Part shown: positions 16,630-25,973 of the stretch, in pieces
How the letters are laid out: every line of letters begins with the position of its first letter
Numbering within the stretch: the stretch's first letter is position 1
Source: Bacillota bacterium
Lineage (GTDB): Bacteria; Bacillota; Clostridia; Peptostreptococcales; Anaerovoracaceae
Direction of reading: 5' to 3'
Assembly (NCBI GenBank): GCA_017431785.1
Contig: JAFRKJ010000071.1
Span: 1-64,000, forward strand
Length of the DNA stretch: 64,000 bases
Notes under the pieces: model-generated
What the model was told of the DNA's origin: nothing
Database searches by the model: none
Seen by the model: only the letters and a program-made list of their open reading frames with translations
Program-made: the position numbers and the translations under genes

Positions 16630-17919
16630 TTATTCCACTATTTGTTCAAGGTCATCCTCTGCATATCCATGTGTAAGCTGTGCGTAATAATCAGGTTTTG
16701 CAGTTTTTAGAATCCTCATGATAACCAAATAGATTATAGCTGCAGAAACCAATCCATTTACTGCAGGAATTCCAACATGTATCATTGCAATTCCTACCGC
16801 TCCAAACCATGCAATGAAAGCGACTGGATTCCATTTATTCTTTAATGCTTCTAAGTTAACGTATTTTTGTTTGTGTAGCAGATAAAAGTCTGCAAATACA
16901 ACGCCGCTGATTGGAGGAATTCCTGTTGCGAGGAAGTTCAGCCAAGCCCCGAAGTGATTGTAGATTCCGGATACTGCTACGATTGTTCCCAGAATACCAA
17001 TAATGATGGTTATTCTTAGACGGTCGATTTTGAATACATTTGAAAATGCAAGTCCTGAGGAGTACAGAATCGTATCATTTGTGGTCCATACATTCAGCAG
17101 CAGGAAGATGAAACCTCCTACCGGCAGACCCATTCTGATGAATGCCAACACGATGTCAGCTTCACCGGTAATGCCGATACTGAATGCTCCCAGCGTTCTC
17201 ATAACAAGCAAACCTACTGATACGCCAATGATTGCTCCCACAACCGCCTGTCCCGGCGTTCTTGAGAATCTGGTGACGTCCGCAATCAGCGTCGCACCGC
17301 AAATGAATGCACCTACGCCGGTGGAGATACCCGTTAAGAATGTCATCGAACCATCGCCCGGGGCAAAACCATTATACTCCGCATTGAAAAGCGAAACCGT
17401 TCCCATGACTGCAACAACCAGTATTGTCGGTACAGCCAGATATCCGATGACCGTCAGCGCCTTCACTCCGAGTACTGCTGATGCCGCAATCAGCAAACCG
17501 AGGACGATCGAAACGAGAATCAGATTGAATCCGAATACCTCATGGATAAATGTCGCAGCGACTGCAGTCAGTACGCCAAACCAGCAGAAGTGAACTGCCG
17601 CCAGAACAACAGAAGGTATTTTCGTTCCCAAAGTTCCAAACACATAACGTGTGAGCAAACTGAACGTCAGGCCTGTCTTGGCAGCTGCATAACTGGATAG
17701 TGCACCAATGCAGCAAAGGATACCAATCGAAATGTAGATTGCGGTCAGCCCCTTTGATACGCCAAGTGCATTGGTGATCGTACCGCCTGATAAGATCTCC
17801 GATGAATTCATCCCATATCCCACATAGATGAATATCAGCGCAATCAGGCTTTTTCTGTTTTCTTGTGGAATTTTCTCTAATTCATAATCCCCCTTGCGAA
17901 ATTCTTCTTTTTTTCCCAT
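16630..17919 (-). CDS. NCS1-family cytosine/purine permease
   Basis: 429 residues, 12 membrane helices, of the NCS1 nucleobase/cation symporter family (CodB-like). Features are a hydrophilic N-terminus followed by KSLIALIFIYVGYGMNSSEI, a conserved GVSKGLTAIYISIGILCCIG, and the middle segment VGAFICGATLIADVTRFSRT (the A-D-V-T-R-F pattern of the family). It is the second gene after a molybdenum hydroxylase (42-base gap), so import of a purine or other N-heterocycle for that enzyme is likely. A good AAAGGAG site precedes the start. Confidence 0.88.
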   Translation of the reverse strand: MGKKEEFRKGDYELEKIPQENRKSLIALIFIYVGYGMNSSEILSGGTITNALGVSKGLTAIYISIGILCCIGALSSYAAAKTGLTFSLLTRYVFGTLGTKIPSVVLAAVHFCWFGVLTAVAATFIHEVFGFNLILVSIVLGLLIAASAVLGVKALTVIGYLAVPTILVVAVMGTVSLFNAEYNGFAPGDGSMTFLTGISTGVGAFICGATLIADVTRFSRTPGQAVVGAIIGVSVGLLVMRTLGAFSIGITGEADIVLAFIRMGLPVGGFIFLLLNVWTTNDTILYSSGLAFSNVFKIDRLRITIIIGILGTIVAVSGIYNHFGAWLNFLATGIPPISGVVFADFYLLHKQKYVNLEALKNKWNPVAFIAWFGAVGIAMIHVGIPAVNGLVSAAIIYLVIMRILKTAKPDYYAQLTHGYAEDDLEQIVE

Positions 17920-17961
17920 AGTAATCTCCTTTCGAGCGGATAATATGTCATTACCCCTGCT

Positions 17962-20733
17962 TTAGTAGATTTTGTCTCCTTTGATCGCCGCTGCAAGTCG
18001 TTTCTGATCTACCGGTGTCGAATTGATCCGGACACCGACCGCATCGTATATGGCGTTCAGAATAGCAGGCGCTGCCGCGTTGAGCGCAACTTCGCCGAGG
18101 CCTTTCGCACCATACGGACCGAATGGATGGTTCTCTTCGATGATGATCGGTTCAACAACCGGAGCATCCGTTATCTTCGGAATGCCCAACTGTCCGAACT
18201 GTTCTGTTTTCACATAACCGTCCTCCATGATGAAGTTCTCAGATAGCGCATATCCCATTCCCATGACAACGCTTCCGATAATCTGTCCCTCAATGAGTGC
18301 TGGATTGATAGCTCGTCCGCAGTCGTCTGCAGCGTAGAACTTGAGAACTGTGACTTTTCCGGTTTCTTCGTCAACTTCGACGATAGCCGCCTGAATCGAG
18401 AATATATACGCGATATAAACTCTGTGATTTACACCGTCCTGAGTAATGTTGTCAGAAAACTCCTTTGGACGGAAACACTCTACCGCAACGTAATAGTATT
18501 CTTCTTCAAGCACATCATTATTTTCGGCGAGCATCTGACCGATTTCTTCGAACGACATCCGGAAGGTGCCTCCCTTCCTGCAATCAAAGACTCCGTTCGA
18601 GTCGCAATCGAGGACCCCTTCAGACATCCCGTTCTGTTCCGCGACGTATTTCAGTAATGCATTCTTGAATTTGATGCATACGGTCCGAACTGCATTTCCA
18701 GAAATAAATGTCATTCGCGATGCGCTGGTGCTGCCTGTGGTATACGGTGACACATCATCGTCAACCGGGCCGATGTCAATATCATCGTAGCCGACTCCGA
18801 GGGTTTCTGCTGCGATCTGGCAGACCACCGTATCGTGACCCTGCCCCAGCTCAACACCACCGGTCAGCAGCTCGATCCGTCCTTCTCTTGTCAGATGGAT
18901 CTTCGCGCCTGCTCCATCTTCATCGCCGCGGCCATACCCCATATTCTTATAGCCGTTCGCCAGACCAAAGCCGACCTTCTTCCCCGGCCCGGACGGCTCC
19001 GGAATCCCGTCTCGCTCAATAGCCTCTTTGATGGCCTTGAGCGCATCTTTCATGCCGCAGCTGTACTCGATGATCTGGCCGGATGGAGTCTGTCGACCAG
19101 GTTCCAGCCCATTGATCATTCGTATCTCAAATGGATCAACTCCTGTCTTCTCCGAAATGCGATCAACCAATGTTTCGATCGCAACGGTGTTCTGCGTGCT
19201 GCCAAATCCTCTCATGCAGTTGGCTACCACATTGTTCGTATAGACGCCATGAGACTGAATATCAATATTCGGCACATCATATGGACCGGTCCCCATGGTC
19301 GTCGTCGTATCCACCAAAAAATCTCCCAGTGCCGCATAGGCACCTGTATCTACATAGGTGTTTGCCTGCACCGCCATGATTCGTCCATCATTTTTCGCAC
19401 CGATCTTGTAGTGATAATTAACCGGATGGCGCTTCGGGGTAAACAGATGAACTTCTCTTCTCGAGAAAATGAATCGAACTGGACGCTTCGTGTTCAGTGT
19501 TCCCAGTGCAGCGAAGATATGACACATCTGGTCCTCCCTGCTGCCAAAGGCACCGCCGCTCGGCCTGGTGACGGTTCTGAATTCATCCAGACCAAGGCCC
19601 AACGCAGCCGCGGTATCGTTCTTCATCTTCGTAGGATCCTGTCCTGTGCCATAAATAACGAGCCTGCCGTTTTCATCCAGTTCCGATAATGCAGCATCAG
19701 GTTCCATACATCCATGCTCGATCATTTGTGTCGAAATGTCTTCTTCAATAATGACATCTGACTGCGCGAAACCTCTTTCGATGTTGCCCTTAGAAAGGTG
19801 CTGCGAATAAAACTCGTTCGGAGTATCCTCATGAATTCTGCAGGTTTCTTTCGCTCCCTGCATAGCTGTAGTGATAACAGGTAAAACTTCGTATTCTACT
19901 TTGATGAACTTCATCGCATCATAGGCCTGTTCCTCTGTTTCTGCATAAACGATTGCGACAGGATCTCCTATATAGCGAACTTTCTTTTCTGCTAGAATCT
20001 GCTGCGGATATTTTTCACTTGAGAAATAATTGTTCCCGGGGATGTCCTTCGCCGTTGCAATAAAAGCTACACCCGGCTGTTGCAAAGCCTCACTACAATC
20101 AATGGAAAGGATGTTTGCGTGCGGGTACTCAGGGAAAAACACTCGCCCCTGCAACGGGTTGTCAAGCTTGAAATCATCCGTAAATAATGCTTGTCCAGTA
20201 ACTCTTTGAATACCATTTTTAGTAACCGGGCTTTCTCCAACCCAACCACGCTGACCAAAGAGCTGAACTTCTTTTCCATCCAGAATCTCGATTGCCAAAT
20301 GTACTGCTTCAAGAATCTGTTGATACCCTGTGCATCTGCAGATATTAAACTTCAGCGCATCTTTGATCTCGTCATCGGTCGGATGCGGATTACTGTCCAA
20401 CAGTGCCTTCGTGGCCATGATCACTCCCGGTGTGCAGAAGCCGCACTGATAGGCATGACATTTCAGGAATGCCACTTGAATCGGATGCAGTTTTTCGCCG
20501 TCAGAAATGCCTTCAATCGTTTCTACACTCTTACCTTCTAGCATTTTCATTTTTCGCGTGCAGGCGCGAACTGCTTTGCCGTCAATGATTACTGTGCATG
20601 TGCCACACTGCCCACGACTACATCCATCTTTGGTTCCAACAAGTCCAAGATCTTCACGCAACCATTTGAGTAAGGTTTTGTCTTCCTTTTCAGTGACGTA
20701 TTCAACACCGTTAACGAATAACTTTACTGCCAT
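17962..20733 (-). CDS. Single-chain molybdenum hydroxylase (xanthine dehydrogenase/aldehyde oxidoreductase family)
   Basis: 923 residues from ATG 20733, chosen because GGGGG stands 7 bases upstream. The N-terminus carries two [2Fe-2S] clusters: CSRGQCGTC with a later Cys (plant-ferredoxin type, about 39-60), then CGFC...CRC (about 100-140). The rest is the molybdopterin-cytosine-dinucleotide domain (GWVGESPVTKNGIQRVTGQA; RPSGGAFGSRED; NCMRGFGSTQ), ending with GAKGLGEVALNAAAPAI, whose Glu is the catalytic base. No FAD domain is present or encoded nearby, as in Desulfovibrio MOP. It hydroxylates an aldehyde or N-heterocycle; the neighbouring NCS1 permease favours a purine-like substrate. Confidence 0.9.
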   Translation of the reverse strand: MAVKLFVNGVEYVTEKEDKTLLKWLREDLGLVGTKDGCSRGQCGTCTVIIDGKAVRACTRKMKMLEGKSVETIEGISDGEKLHPIQVAFLKCHAYQCGFCTPGVIMATKALLDSNPHPTDDEIKDALKFNICRCTGYQQILEAVHLAIEILDGKEVQLFGQRGWVGESPVTKNGIQRVTGQALFTDDFKLDNPLQGRVFFPEYPHANILSIDCSEALQQPGVAFIATAKDIPGNNYFSSEKYPQQILAEKKVRYIGDPVAIVYAETEEQAYDAMKFIKVEYEVLPVITTAMQGAKETCRIHEDTPNEFYSQHLSKGNIERGFAQSDVIIEEDISTQMIEHGCMEPDAALSELDENGRLVIYGTGQDPTKMKNDTAAALGLGLDEFRTVTRPSGGAFGSREDQMCHIFAALGTLNTKRPVRFIFSRREVHLFTPKRHPVNYHYKIGAKNDGRIMAVQANTYVDTGAYAALGDFLVDTTTTMGTGPYDVPNIDIQSHGVYTNNVVANCMRGFGSTQNTVAIETLVDRISEKTGVDPFEIRMINGLEPGRQTPSGQIIEYSCGMKDALKAIKEAIERDGIPEPSGPGKKVGFGLANGYKNMGYGRGDEDGAGAKIHLTREGRIELLTGGVELGQGHDTVVCQIAAETLGVGYDDIDIGPVDDDVSPYTTGSTSASRMTFISGNAVRTVCIKFKNALLKYVAEQNGMSEGVLDCDSNGVFDCRKGGTFRMSFEEIGQMLAENNDVLEEEYYYVAVECFRPKEFSDNITQDGVNHRVYIAYIFSIQAAIVEVDEETGKVTVLKFYAADDCGRAINPALIEGQIIGSVVMGMGYALSENFIMEDGYVKTEQFGQLGIPKITDAPVVEPIIIEENHPFGPYGAKGLGEVALNAAAPAILNAIYDAVGVRINSTPVDQKRLAAAIKGDKIY

Positions 20734-20778
20734 ATGCATTCCCCCTTTCTTTATCAATGAAGGTGTTTATGGAAGCAT

Positions 20779-20839
20779 ATAGTATGACAAAAGCGCATCA
20801 CAAGATGACATGATAGTATTGGACGTTATCATGTAATAA
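20779..20839 (-). promoter_or_regulatory. Promoter with LytTR-type direct repeat upstream of the molybdenum hydroxylase
   Basis: On the minus strand TTATTACAT (20839-20831) is followed after 12 bases by a weaker copy TACTATCAT (20818-20810), then a candidate -10 TACTAT at 20784-20779. The first half-site is identical to both half-sites at 22960-22989 upstream of the LytTR regulator gene. Confidence 0.45.
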
Positions 20840-20869
20840 CTTGCGCGCGCACTTTAAAGAGAAAAAGCG

Positions 20870-22174
20870 TTATGACTCTGGTAAAGATATGTTTTTAAGG
20901 ATCACATATAATGCTACAAACTGTCCTTCTACATAAATATTTTTCTTGCCGAAATACTTCTTCGCAATCAGATCCATACTAAACAATCCGTTTCCATGTG
21001 ACTCTCCGGGTCTGATTTTCGTTGAAGCGATATGGTTATTCTTTATTATAGGACGAGCATCATAAGTGTTTTTAATTCGTACTATCAGATAGCCCATAGA
21101 GGTGAAGATATTTACGTCGATCATTCGCTTATCTGGATCCTCTATTTTTTCGCTACTCTCTAATGCATTATCAAGTCCATTAAATAATACAGCAGAAAGA
21201 TCAAGATCATTGATTGCTATAGGCTCGCTGATCCTGCATTCACATTGAAATTTCACGTTCGCAATGTCAGCGCGTTGAGAGTATTCTACTAAGATGGAAT
21301 TGATTAAAGTATCCTCAGAGAAGATTTCCGGTGCTATTACTTTGTTTCTATCTGATAAATCATCCAGTATTTTATTTGCACGGTTATACTCTCCTTCTTC
21401 GATCAGCTTTTTGACAGAATTAATATAATTATCGATATCATGCTTCAATATGCGAGCAGACATTTGATTGTGTCTTTGACGTTCAAGTTCTCTTCTAAAG
21501 TCATCCCTTTGAGCAGAAATAAAACCCTGTGTTTTATGCTTAATCAACAGCGTTCGGTTTATTGTAAATATTGCTATTGTATACGCGACCATCACAATGC
21601 AAAAAATCGCTATAATCAATGCGGGATTAGACACAAGAATCGGTTCACCATATTCGTCAATAGCAAAGCTGCAGAATATCGCACAGGCATATGCTATTAC
21701 TGATTGGACAAATCCCTGGAAATACGTAATCTCTTCATATGGTTCTACCTTTAACCCATGACTTCGCAAGTACCACATTGAACCAGTCCATATCATCACA
21801 CAAATCAGGATGATGATTTGAACAATATATTTATTCAAGCTATCTGGTAAATAAGGACTTATCACCGGATTTATAGCCCTTGCAAAAAGCAGACTCGAGC
21901 TGATTGCAGCGAGCTGCACAAACAAGTTATGCAGTTTACAAAAAAGCTTCCCTTCATAGCCCAGGAGGACGATGGGAAGAAAGATAAATGGCGAAAGTAC
22001 TGAAATCAGCGGTCTGTATGGTTCTGAATAATCACACAAAAAGCACCATAAGATAGGAATCAACAAAAGCACCATAAGAATTGATACCCTTCTGTCTTTA
22101 GGTGTAATATACAGCTCAATCTGGAATACAGACATTATCCCAACAGCTATTGATGTTAAAGCGTTTATGATCAT
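20870..22174 (-). CDS. GHKL-type sensor histidine kinase (AgrC-like)
   Basis: 434 residues. Six or seven membrane helices fill residues 1-215 without a large extracellular loop. A dimerisation helix follows, with the phospho-acceptor (ILKHDIDNYINSVKKLIEEG, His near 242). The ATPase domain is of the GHKL class: DLSAVLFNGLDNALESSEKI (N box) and GESHGNGLFSMDLIAKKY (G box). Such kinases pair with LytTR regulators. The start overlaps the regulator stop by 4 bases. No AgrB/AgrD-like peptide genes are nearby, so the signal is probably not a processed peptide. The next gene is the Mo hydroxylase. Confidence 0.88.
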   Translation of the reverse strand: MIINALTSIAVGIMSVFQIELYITPKDRRVSILMVLLLIPILWCFLCDYSEPYRPLISVLSPFIFLPIVLLGYEGKLFCKLHNLFVQLAAISSSLLFARAINPVISPYLPDSLNKYIVQIIILICVMIWTGSMWYLRSHGLKVEPYEEITYFQGFVQSVIAYACAIFCSFAIDEYGEPILVSNPALIIAIFCIVMVAYTIAIFTINRTLLIKHKTQGFISAQRDDFRRELERQRHNQMSARILKHDIDNYINSVKKLIEEGEYNRANKILDDLSDRNKVIAPEIFSEDTLINSILVEYSQRADIANVKFQCECRISEPIAINDLDLSAVLFNGLDNALESSEKIEDPDKRMIDVNIFTSMGYLIVRIKNTYDARPIIKNNHIASTKIRPGESHGNGLFSMDLIAKKYFGKKNIYVEGQFVALYVILKNISLPES

Positions 22175-22887
22175 AAGACTGTCTTCCCCACATAATCCAT
22201 TACAAGTTCTTTAACCTTCTTTTTATTTGCGCGGCTGATACTTATTACGCTATTATTCGACATGTAAATCGCATCCCCGTCAATCATATTGATATGACGA
22301 AGATTTACGATATAGCTTTTATGGCAGCGGATAAAATCTTTCCCTTCCAATTCTCTTTCTATGTCATCAAGCTTCCCGTAAAACTTGAATGTCTGGTCAG
22401 TCGTCACTATATTGATGATTCGAAGATTACTCTCGAAATAAATAATCTGGGACAATGGAATATTGGACACAACGTTATCAAAAGATATTGTGAACACATC
22501 TCCCTTTTCATCATCGATACGCATGAGAGCCTGCTCCAGTATTTCACTTAACATGGGATAATTAACAGGCTTGATCAAGAAGTTCAATGGTTCAGCAATG
22601 AAACTGTTGAATACATATCCGGGATGGCTGGTTACAAAGACTATCTTAACGCTTTTATCTGCTTTCCTTAACTGCTTGGCTGCTTCAATTCCATTGATTT
22701 TGCCCATTTCGACATCAAAGAAAACGATGTCCCATGAATAAACAGAACTATGATTCAAGAGACTTTCACCAGACCTGAAGACATTGATATTACAAGTCAA
22801 ATCATGCTCGGAAAAGAAACGTATTATGTTTTTTTCGAGTAATTCAATATCTTGTTCGTTGTCTTCGCAGATAATAATGTTATACAT
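22171..22887 (-). CDS. LytTR-family response regulator (AgrA-like)
   Basis: 238 residues. The receiver domain (1-125) has the acidic pair (ICEDNEQD), the phospho-acceptor Asp in SWDIVFFDVEMGKINGIEA (near 56), the Thr/Ser switch (KIVFVTSHPG) and Lys (NFLIKPVNYP). The LytTR DNA-binding domain (about 140-235) shows IIYFESNLRIINIVTTD, FYGKLDDIERELEGKDFIRC and HKSYIVNLRHI. GGGGGG precedes the start. A perfect 9-bp direct repeat with 12-bp spacing, the usual LytTR operator geometry, is found upstream of this gene and, less perfectly, upstream of the Mo hydroxylase gene. Confidence 0.92.
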   Translation of the reverse strand: MYNIIICEDNEQDIELLEKNIIRFFSEHDLTCNINVFRSGESLLNHSSVYSWDIVFFDVEMGKINGIEAAKQLRKADKSVKIVFVTSHPGYVFNSFIAEPLNFLIKPVNYPMLSEILEQALMRIDDEKGDVFTISFDNVVSNIPLSQIIYFESNLRIINIVTTDQTFKFYGKLDDIERELEGKDFIRCHKSYIVNLRHINMIDGDAIYMSNNSVISISRANKKKVKELVMDYVGKTVL

Positions 22888-22959
22888 AACGCCACCCCCC
22901 TTACGAAAGGTTATACTTATATAATAATACTAAGTTTCTCGAAGAACGCACAAGCGGCT

Positions 22960-22989
22960 ATGTAATAATTTGAAAAATAGATGTAATAA
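22960..22989 (-). promoter_or_regulatory. LytTR-type operator: perfect 9-bp direct repeat
   Basis: The minus strand reads TTATTACAT-N12-TTATTACAT, a 21-bp period that puts both sites on the same face of the helix, as known for AgrA/LytTR sites. It lies 73-102 bases upstream of the regulator start, which suggests autoregulation. Confidence 0.6.
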
Positions 22990-23066
22990 TAAGTTTCTTA
23001 TTGCCATATATTATTATAACAACGTACCCTGTTCAAGATTATATTATAAAAACCATTCTTAATACA

Positions 23067-23090
23067 AAAGCCGGGGTTACTCCCGGCCTT
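23067..23090 (-). terminator. Terminator of the KDG/TRAP operon
   Basis: AAGGCCGGG against CCCGGCTT (one bulge) is followed by TTTTGTATT on the minus strand, 58 bases after the last gene of the operon. Confidence 0.65.
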
Positions 23091-23147
23091 ATGTCTCTGA
23101 GGGTAAAAGCATAAACCATGCTTTACATCTTATCCTCTTCACTTTTT

Positions 23148-24275
23148 TTACAGCATGGCATCAATATCAAGCGGAACATATTCAACTCCTTGGGAGTCCG
23201 CAACTTCTTTTGATGTGACCTTACCTCTAACCATTATGATTCCAGATCTTAGAATCGGATTATGCTTTGCTGCTTCTTTTAATCCATTATCTGCTACATC
23301 TTCAATCATTGGGAATATATAATCTGACCATATTTCATTTGCTGCTCTCGGCACCATTGCAGGAATGTTCGGAACAGCAACATAAATAATGTCATCAATA
23401 ATATAATAAGGATCACTTATTGTGGAATACGGGCCTGTTGTTTCAATAATTCCACACCCTTCCATATCTACGATCACAGATCCTTTTGGCATTGATGCAA
23501 CCATCTCTTTAGTAACGACTGGTATTTCTAATTCCGGCATTCCATAAATGGCATTAATTAATACATCGCAATCTTTCAGTTCTTCAGCTATGGCTTGAGG
23601 ATTTGAGTATCTCAACTCAACACTTGTTCCAAGAATATTTCTCAGATACTCCATTCTCGAAGGAATCTTTTCAAATAGCACGCATCTAGATCCCAAACCG
23701 GCAATGGTTTGTGCTGCTGCTAATCCTGCATGTCCTCCTCCAAGTATCACATACTTCCCCATTTTTGTTCCTGAAATAGGTACCATACACACGCCACTTC
23801 CACCATACTGCCTCTGGATATATTGCCACCCCAAAAGCGGAGCCATTCTCCCGGCTATTTCCCCCATAGGTCTTGTATATGCTCTGCTTCCATCTGCATA
23901 TCTTGTCAATTCAAATGCTACTCCTATGATTTTCTTTTCAGTCAGGACTTTCGTATCCTTCTCTTCTATTTCACCTTCACCTAAATGAAAGGCACTGAAT
24001 ACAATCTGCCCTTCCTGAAACGGCATTTCTAGATCGCCTGGCTGCATTTCTTTGAATCGAATGATTGCATCACAAGTTTTATATAGTTCCTCTGCAGTGT
24101 CCATCACCTTAACGCCATATGATTCATATTCTTCATCTGGCATACCACCAGGTACTCCAACGCCCTTTTGAATATATACTGTATGACCTTTTTCAACAAG
24201 CCTCCCTGCATATCTTGGCGACAAACCAACTCGTGTTTCTTTATCTTTTAATTCGACAGGTATCCCAAAAATCAT
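23148..24275 (-). CDS. Alanine dehydrogenase/PNT-family oxidoreductase
   Basis: 375 residues from ATG 24275, which has AAAGGAAGG upstream. The N-terminal AlaDH/PNT domain is clear (GIPVELKDKETRVGLSPRYA; DAIIRFKEMQPGDLE with the substrate Lys; FSAFHLGEG with the catalytic His). The NAD-binding Rossmann fold follows (VILGGGHAGLAAAQTIAGLG) and the end carries AVPNIPAMVPRAAN. It is similar to alanine dehydrogenase but diverged, so another 2-oxo acid or imino substrate is possible. It is the last gene of a KDG-type sugar acid operon, where conversion of pyruvate to alanine, or reduction of another oxo acid, would fit. Confidence 0.82.
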   Translation of the reverse strand: MIFGIPVELKDKETRVGLSPRYAGRLVEKGHTVYIQKGVGVPGGMPDEEYESYGVKVMDTAEELYKTCDAIIRFKEMQPGDLEMPFQEGQIVFSAFHLGEGEIEEKDTKVLTEKKIIGVAFELTRYADGSRAYTRPMGEIAGRMAPLLGWQYIQRQYGGSGVCMVPISGTKMGKYVILGGGHAGLAAAQTIAGLGSRCVLFEKIPSRMEYLRNILGTSVELRYSNPQAIAEELKDCDVLINAIYGMPELEIPVVTKEMVASMPKGSVIVDMEGCGIIETTGPYSTISDPYYIIDDIIYVAVPNIPAMVPRAANEIWSDYIFPMIEDVADNGLKEAAKHNPILRSGIIMVRGKVTSKEVADSQGVEYVPLDIDAML

Positions 24276-24291
24276 AGTTCCTTCCTTTCTT

Positions 24292-25314
24292 TTACCTCTG
24301 AATTCTTCCATTTCCATTACTATTCATCAGTGCTAGTACCTCTTCAAGTTTTACCCGGTTGAAATCACCTTCAATAGATTGTTTCAAACATGAAGCTGCT
24401 ACAGCAAACTCTATTGCCCATTGATTATCATTGTTGGTAGTCAGGGCATACAGTAATGCTCCTGCAAAAGAATCTCCTCCGCCAACTCTATCTACAATGT
24501 GAATATCATACTTTTTAGAACGATACGTTTTACCATTCTCATATAATATAGCGGACCAACCGTTTTGTGATGCTGAAATGCTTTCTCTTAATGTTATCGC
24601 TACTTTCTCTACTGCAAATCGATCCGATAACTGCTTGGCAACATTACTATATGAATTGGTTTCTATAATACCTTCTTCCACACTTGAATTCTCAGCACTG
24701 ATTCCAAAGATATTCTCTGCGTCGTCTTCATTCGATATACAAAGATCAACATAATCCATGAGCTCAGACATGATTTCACGTGCTTTTTCTTTTGACCAGA
24801 GTTTTTTCCTATAGTTCAAATCACATCCTACCTTCATGCCTCTTTCTTTTGCAATAATACAAGCTTTTTTTACGGTTTCTGCTGTATTATCACTAAGAGC
24901 TGGTGTGATACCAGTAAAATAAAACCATTCAGCATCCTTAAAAATCTCTTCCCAATGATATGCTTTAGGTGGGGCTTCAGCTATTGCTGAATATTCTCTA
25001 TCGTAGATAACTTTTGATGGTCTTTGCGACGCACCTTTCTCACAATAGTAGATTCCGATTCTTCGTCCATCTCTGAGTATATTACTAGTATCAACACCTA
25101 ATCCCTTCAACTCTCGTATTGCCGCATCACCAATATCATTATTTGGCAAGCAGGATACAAAAGAAGTTTTAATTCCATAACATGAAAGGGATACTGCAAC
25201 ATTTGCCTCTCCTCCGCCGAATGTTGCTTCCATAATAGGTGTCTGAAGAAATCTCTGATAATTCTGAGGTGACAATTTCATCATTATTTCTCCAAAGGTA
25301 ATAATCTTTGCCAT
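24292..25314 (-). CDS. kdgK: 2-keto-3-deoxygluconate kinase (PfkB family)
   Basis: 340 residues. PfkB signature 1 region is GGGEANVAVSLSCYG near residue 33; signature 2 is VDRVGGGDSFAGALLYAL near 260, with the catalytic Asp in GGGD. YYCEKGASQRPSKVIYDREY is the substrate-lid region typical of KDG kinases. It phosphorylates KDG to KDPG with ATP in the cytosol. The start codon overlaps the aldolase stop by one base (TAATG), so the two Entner-Doudoroff-type steps are translationally coupled. Assignment to KDG rests on this pairing; other 2-keto-3-deoxy sugar acids remain possible. Confidence 0.85.
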   Translation of the reverse strand: MAKIITFGEIMMKLSPQNYQRFLQTPIMEATFGGGEANVAVSLSCYGIKTSFVSCLPNNDIGDAAIRELKGLGVDTSNILRDGRRIGIYYCEKGASQRPSKVIYDREYSAIAEAPPKAYHWEEIFKDAEWFYFTGITPALSDNTAETVKKACIIAKERGMKVGCDLNYRKKLWSKEKAREIMSELMDYVDLCISNEDDAENIFGISAENSSVEEGIIETNSYSNVAKQLSDRFAVEKVAITLRESISASQNGWSAILYENGKTYRSKKYDIHIVDRVGGGDSFAGALLYALTTNNDNQWAIEFAVAASCLKQSIEGDFNRVKLEEVLALMNSNGNGRIQR

Positions 25315-25970
25315 TATCCTTTCCTCCTTACAGAATTAACTATTTCTTTAATTTTTATGCAATCTTCATAAATTGACACCCAATCGCAGTCTTTTAGTCT
25401 TTGATCTGATACCAGAAAGCTTCCTCCACATGCTAAAACATTACTCAATGATAGATAATCGGCTAGATTCAATAGGTTAATCCCACCAGTGGGCATGAAT
25501 GATATCGAATCATATGGTCCTTTCAGTGATTTAATTGCATCTGTTCCACCCATAGCCTCTGCGGGAAAATACTTCAAAACGTTTATCCCATACATCATAG
25601 CTGTTTCTATTTCACTAGGCGTTACACAACCAGGTATTATCGGGATGCTATTTTTCACGCAATATTCTACTATTCTTTCATTGAATCCAGGCGTTACTAT
25701 AATATCTGCTCCTGCAGATATCGCATGTTTTATTTGCTCTATATATAACACCGTTCCTGCCAAAACTAGCATATCAGGATACTCTTGTTTTATTTGTTTA
25801 ATAACTTTTTCTGCACCATCTGCCCTAAAAGTGATTTCAGCTATGGGTAAGCCTGCATTTGTTAGTGTTTCTGCTAATTTGCATGAAACAGATATATCCT
25901 CAATTTTAATGACTGGAACGATCCCATGTGAGCGTAACTTCTCTTCATAAACAATCATTTTATTATCCAT
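25314..25970 (-). CDS. eda: KDPG/KHG aldolase
   Basis: 218 residues, the usual length for class I KDPG/KHG aldolases. Active-site motifs are GLPIAEITFRADGAEKVI with the catalytic Glu, GADIIVTPGFN, IPIIPGCVTPSEIETAM, and VLKYFPAEAMGG with the Schiff-base lysine; phosphate is held by MPTGGIN. It cleaves KDPG to pyruvate and glyceraldehyde-3-phosphate. It follows the TRAP large permease gene closely and precedes kdgK with a one-base overlap. Confidence 0.92.
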   Translation of the reverse strand: MDNKMIVYEEKLRSHGIVPVIKIEDISVSCKLAETLTNAGLPIAEITFRADGAEKVIKQIKQEYPDMLVLAGTVLYIEQIKHAISAGADIIVTPGFNERIVEYCVKNSIPIIPGCVTPSEIETAMMYGINVLKYFPAEAMGGTDAIKSLKGPYDSISFMPTGGINLLNLADYLSLSNVLACGGSFLVSDQRLKDCDWVSIYEDCIKIKEIVNSVRRKG

Positions 25971-25973
25971 ACA

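Noticed and set aside
18835..19689. Plus-strand open frame (284 codons) opposite the molybdenum hydroxylase
   Set aside because: Shadow of a strongly supported gene on the other strand; no ribosome binding site.
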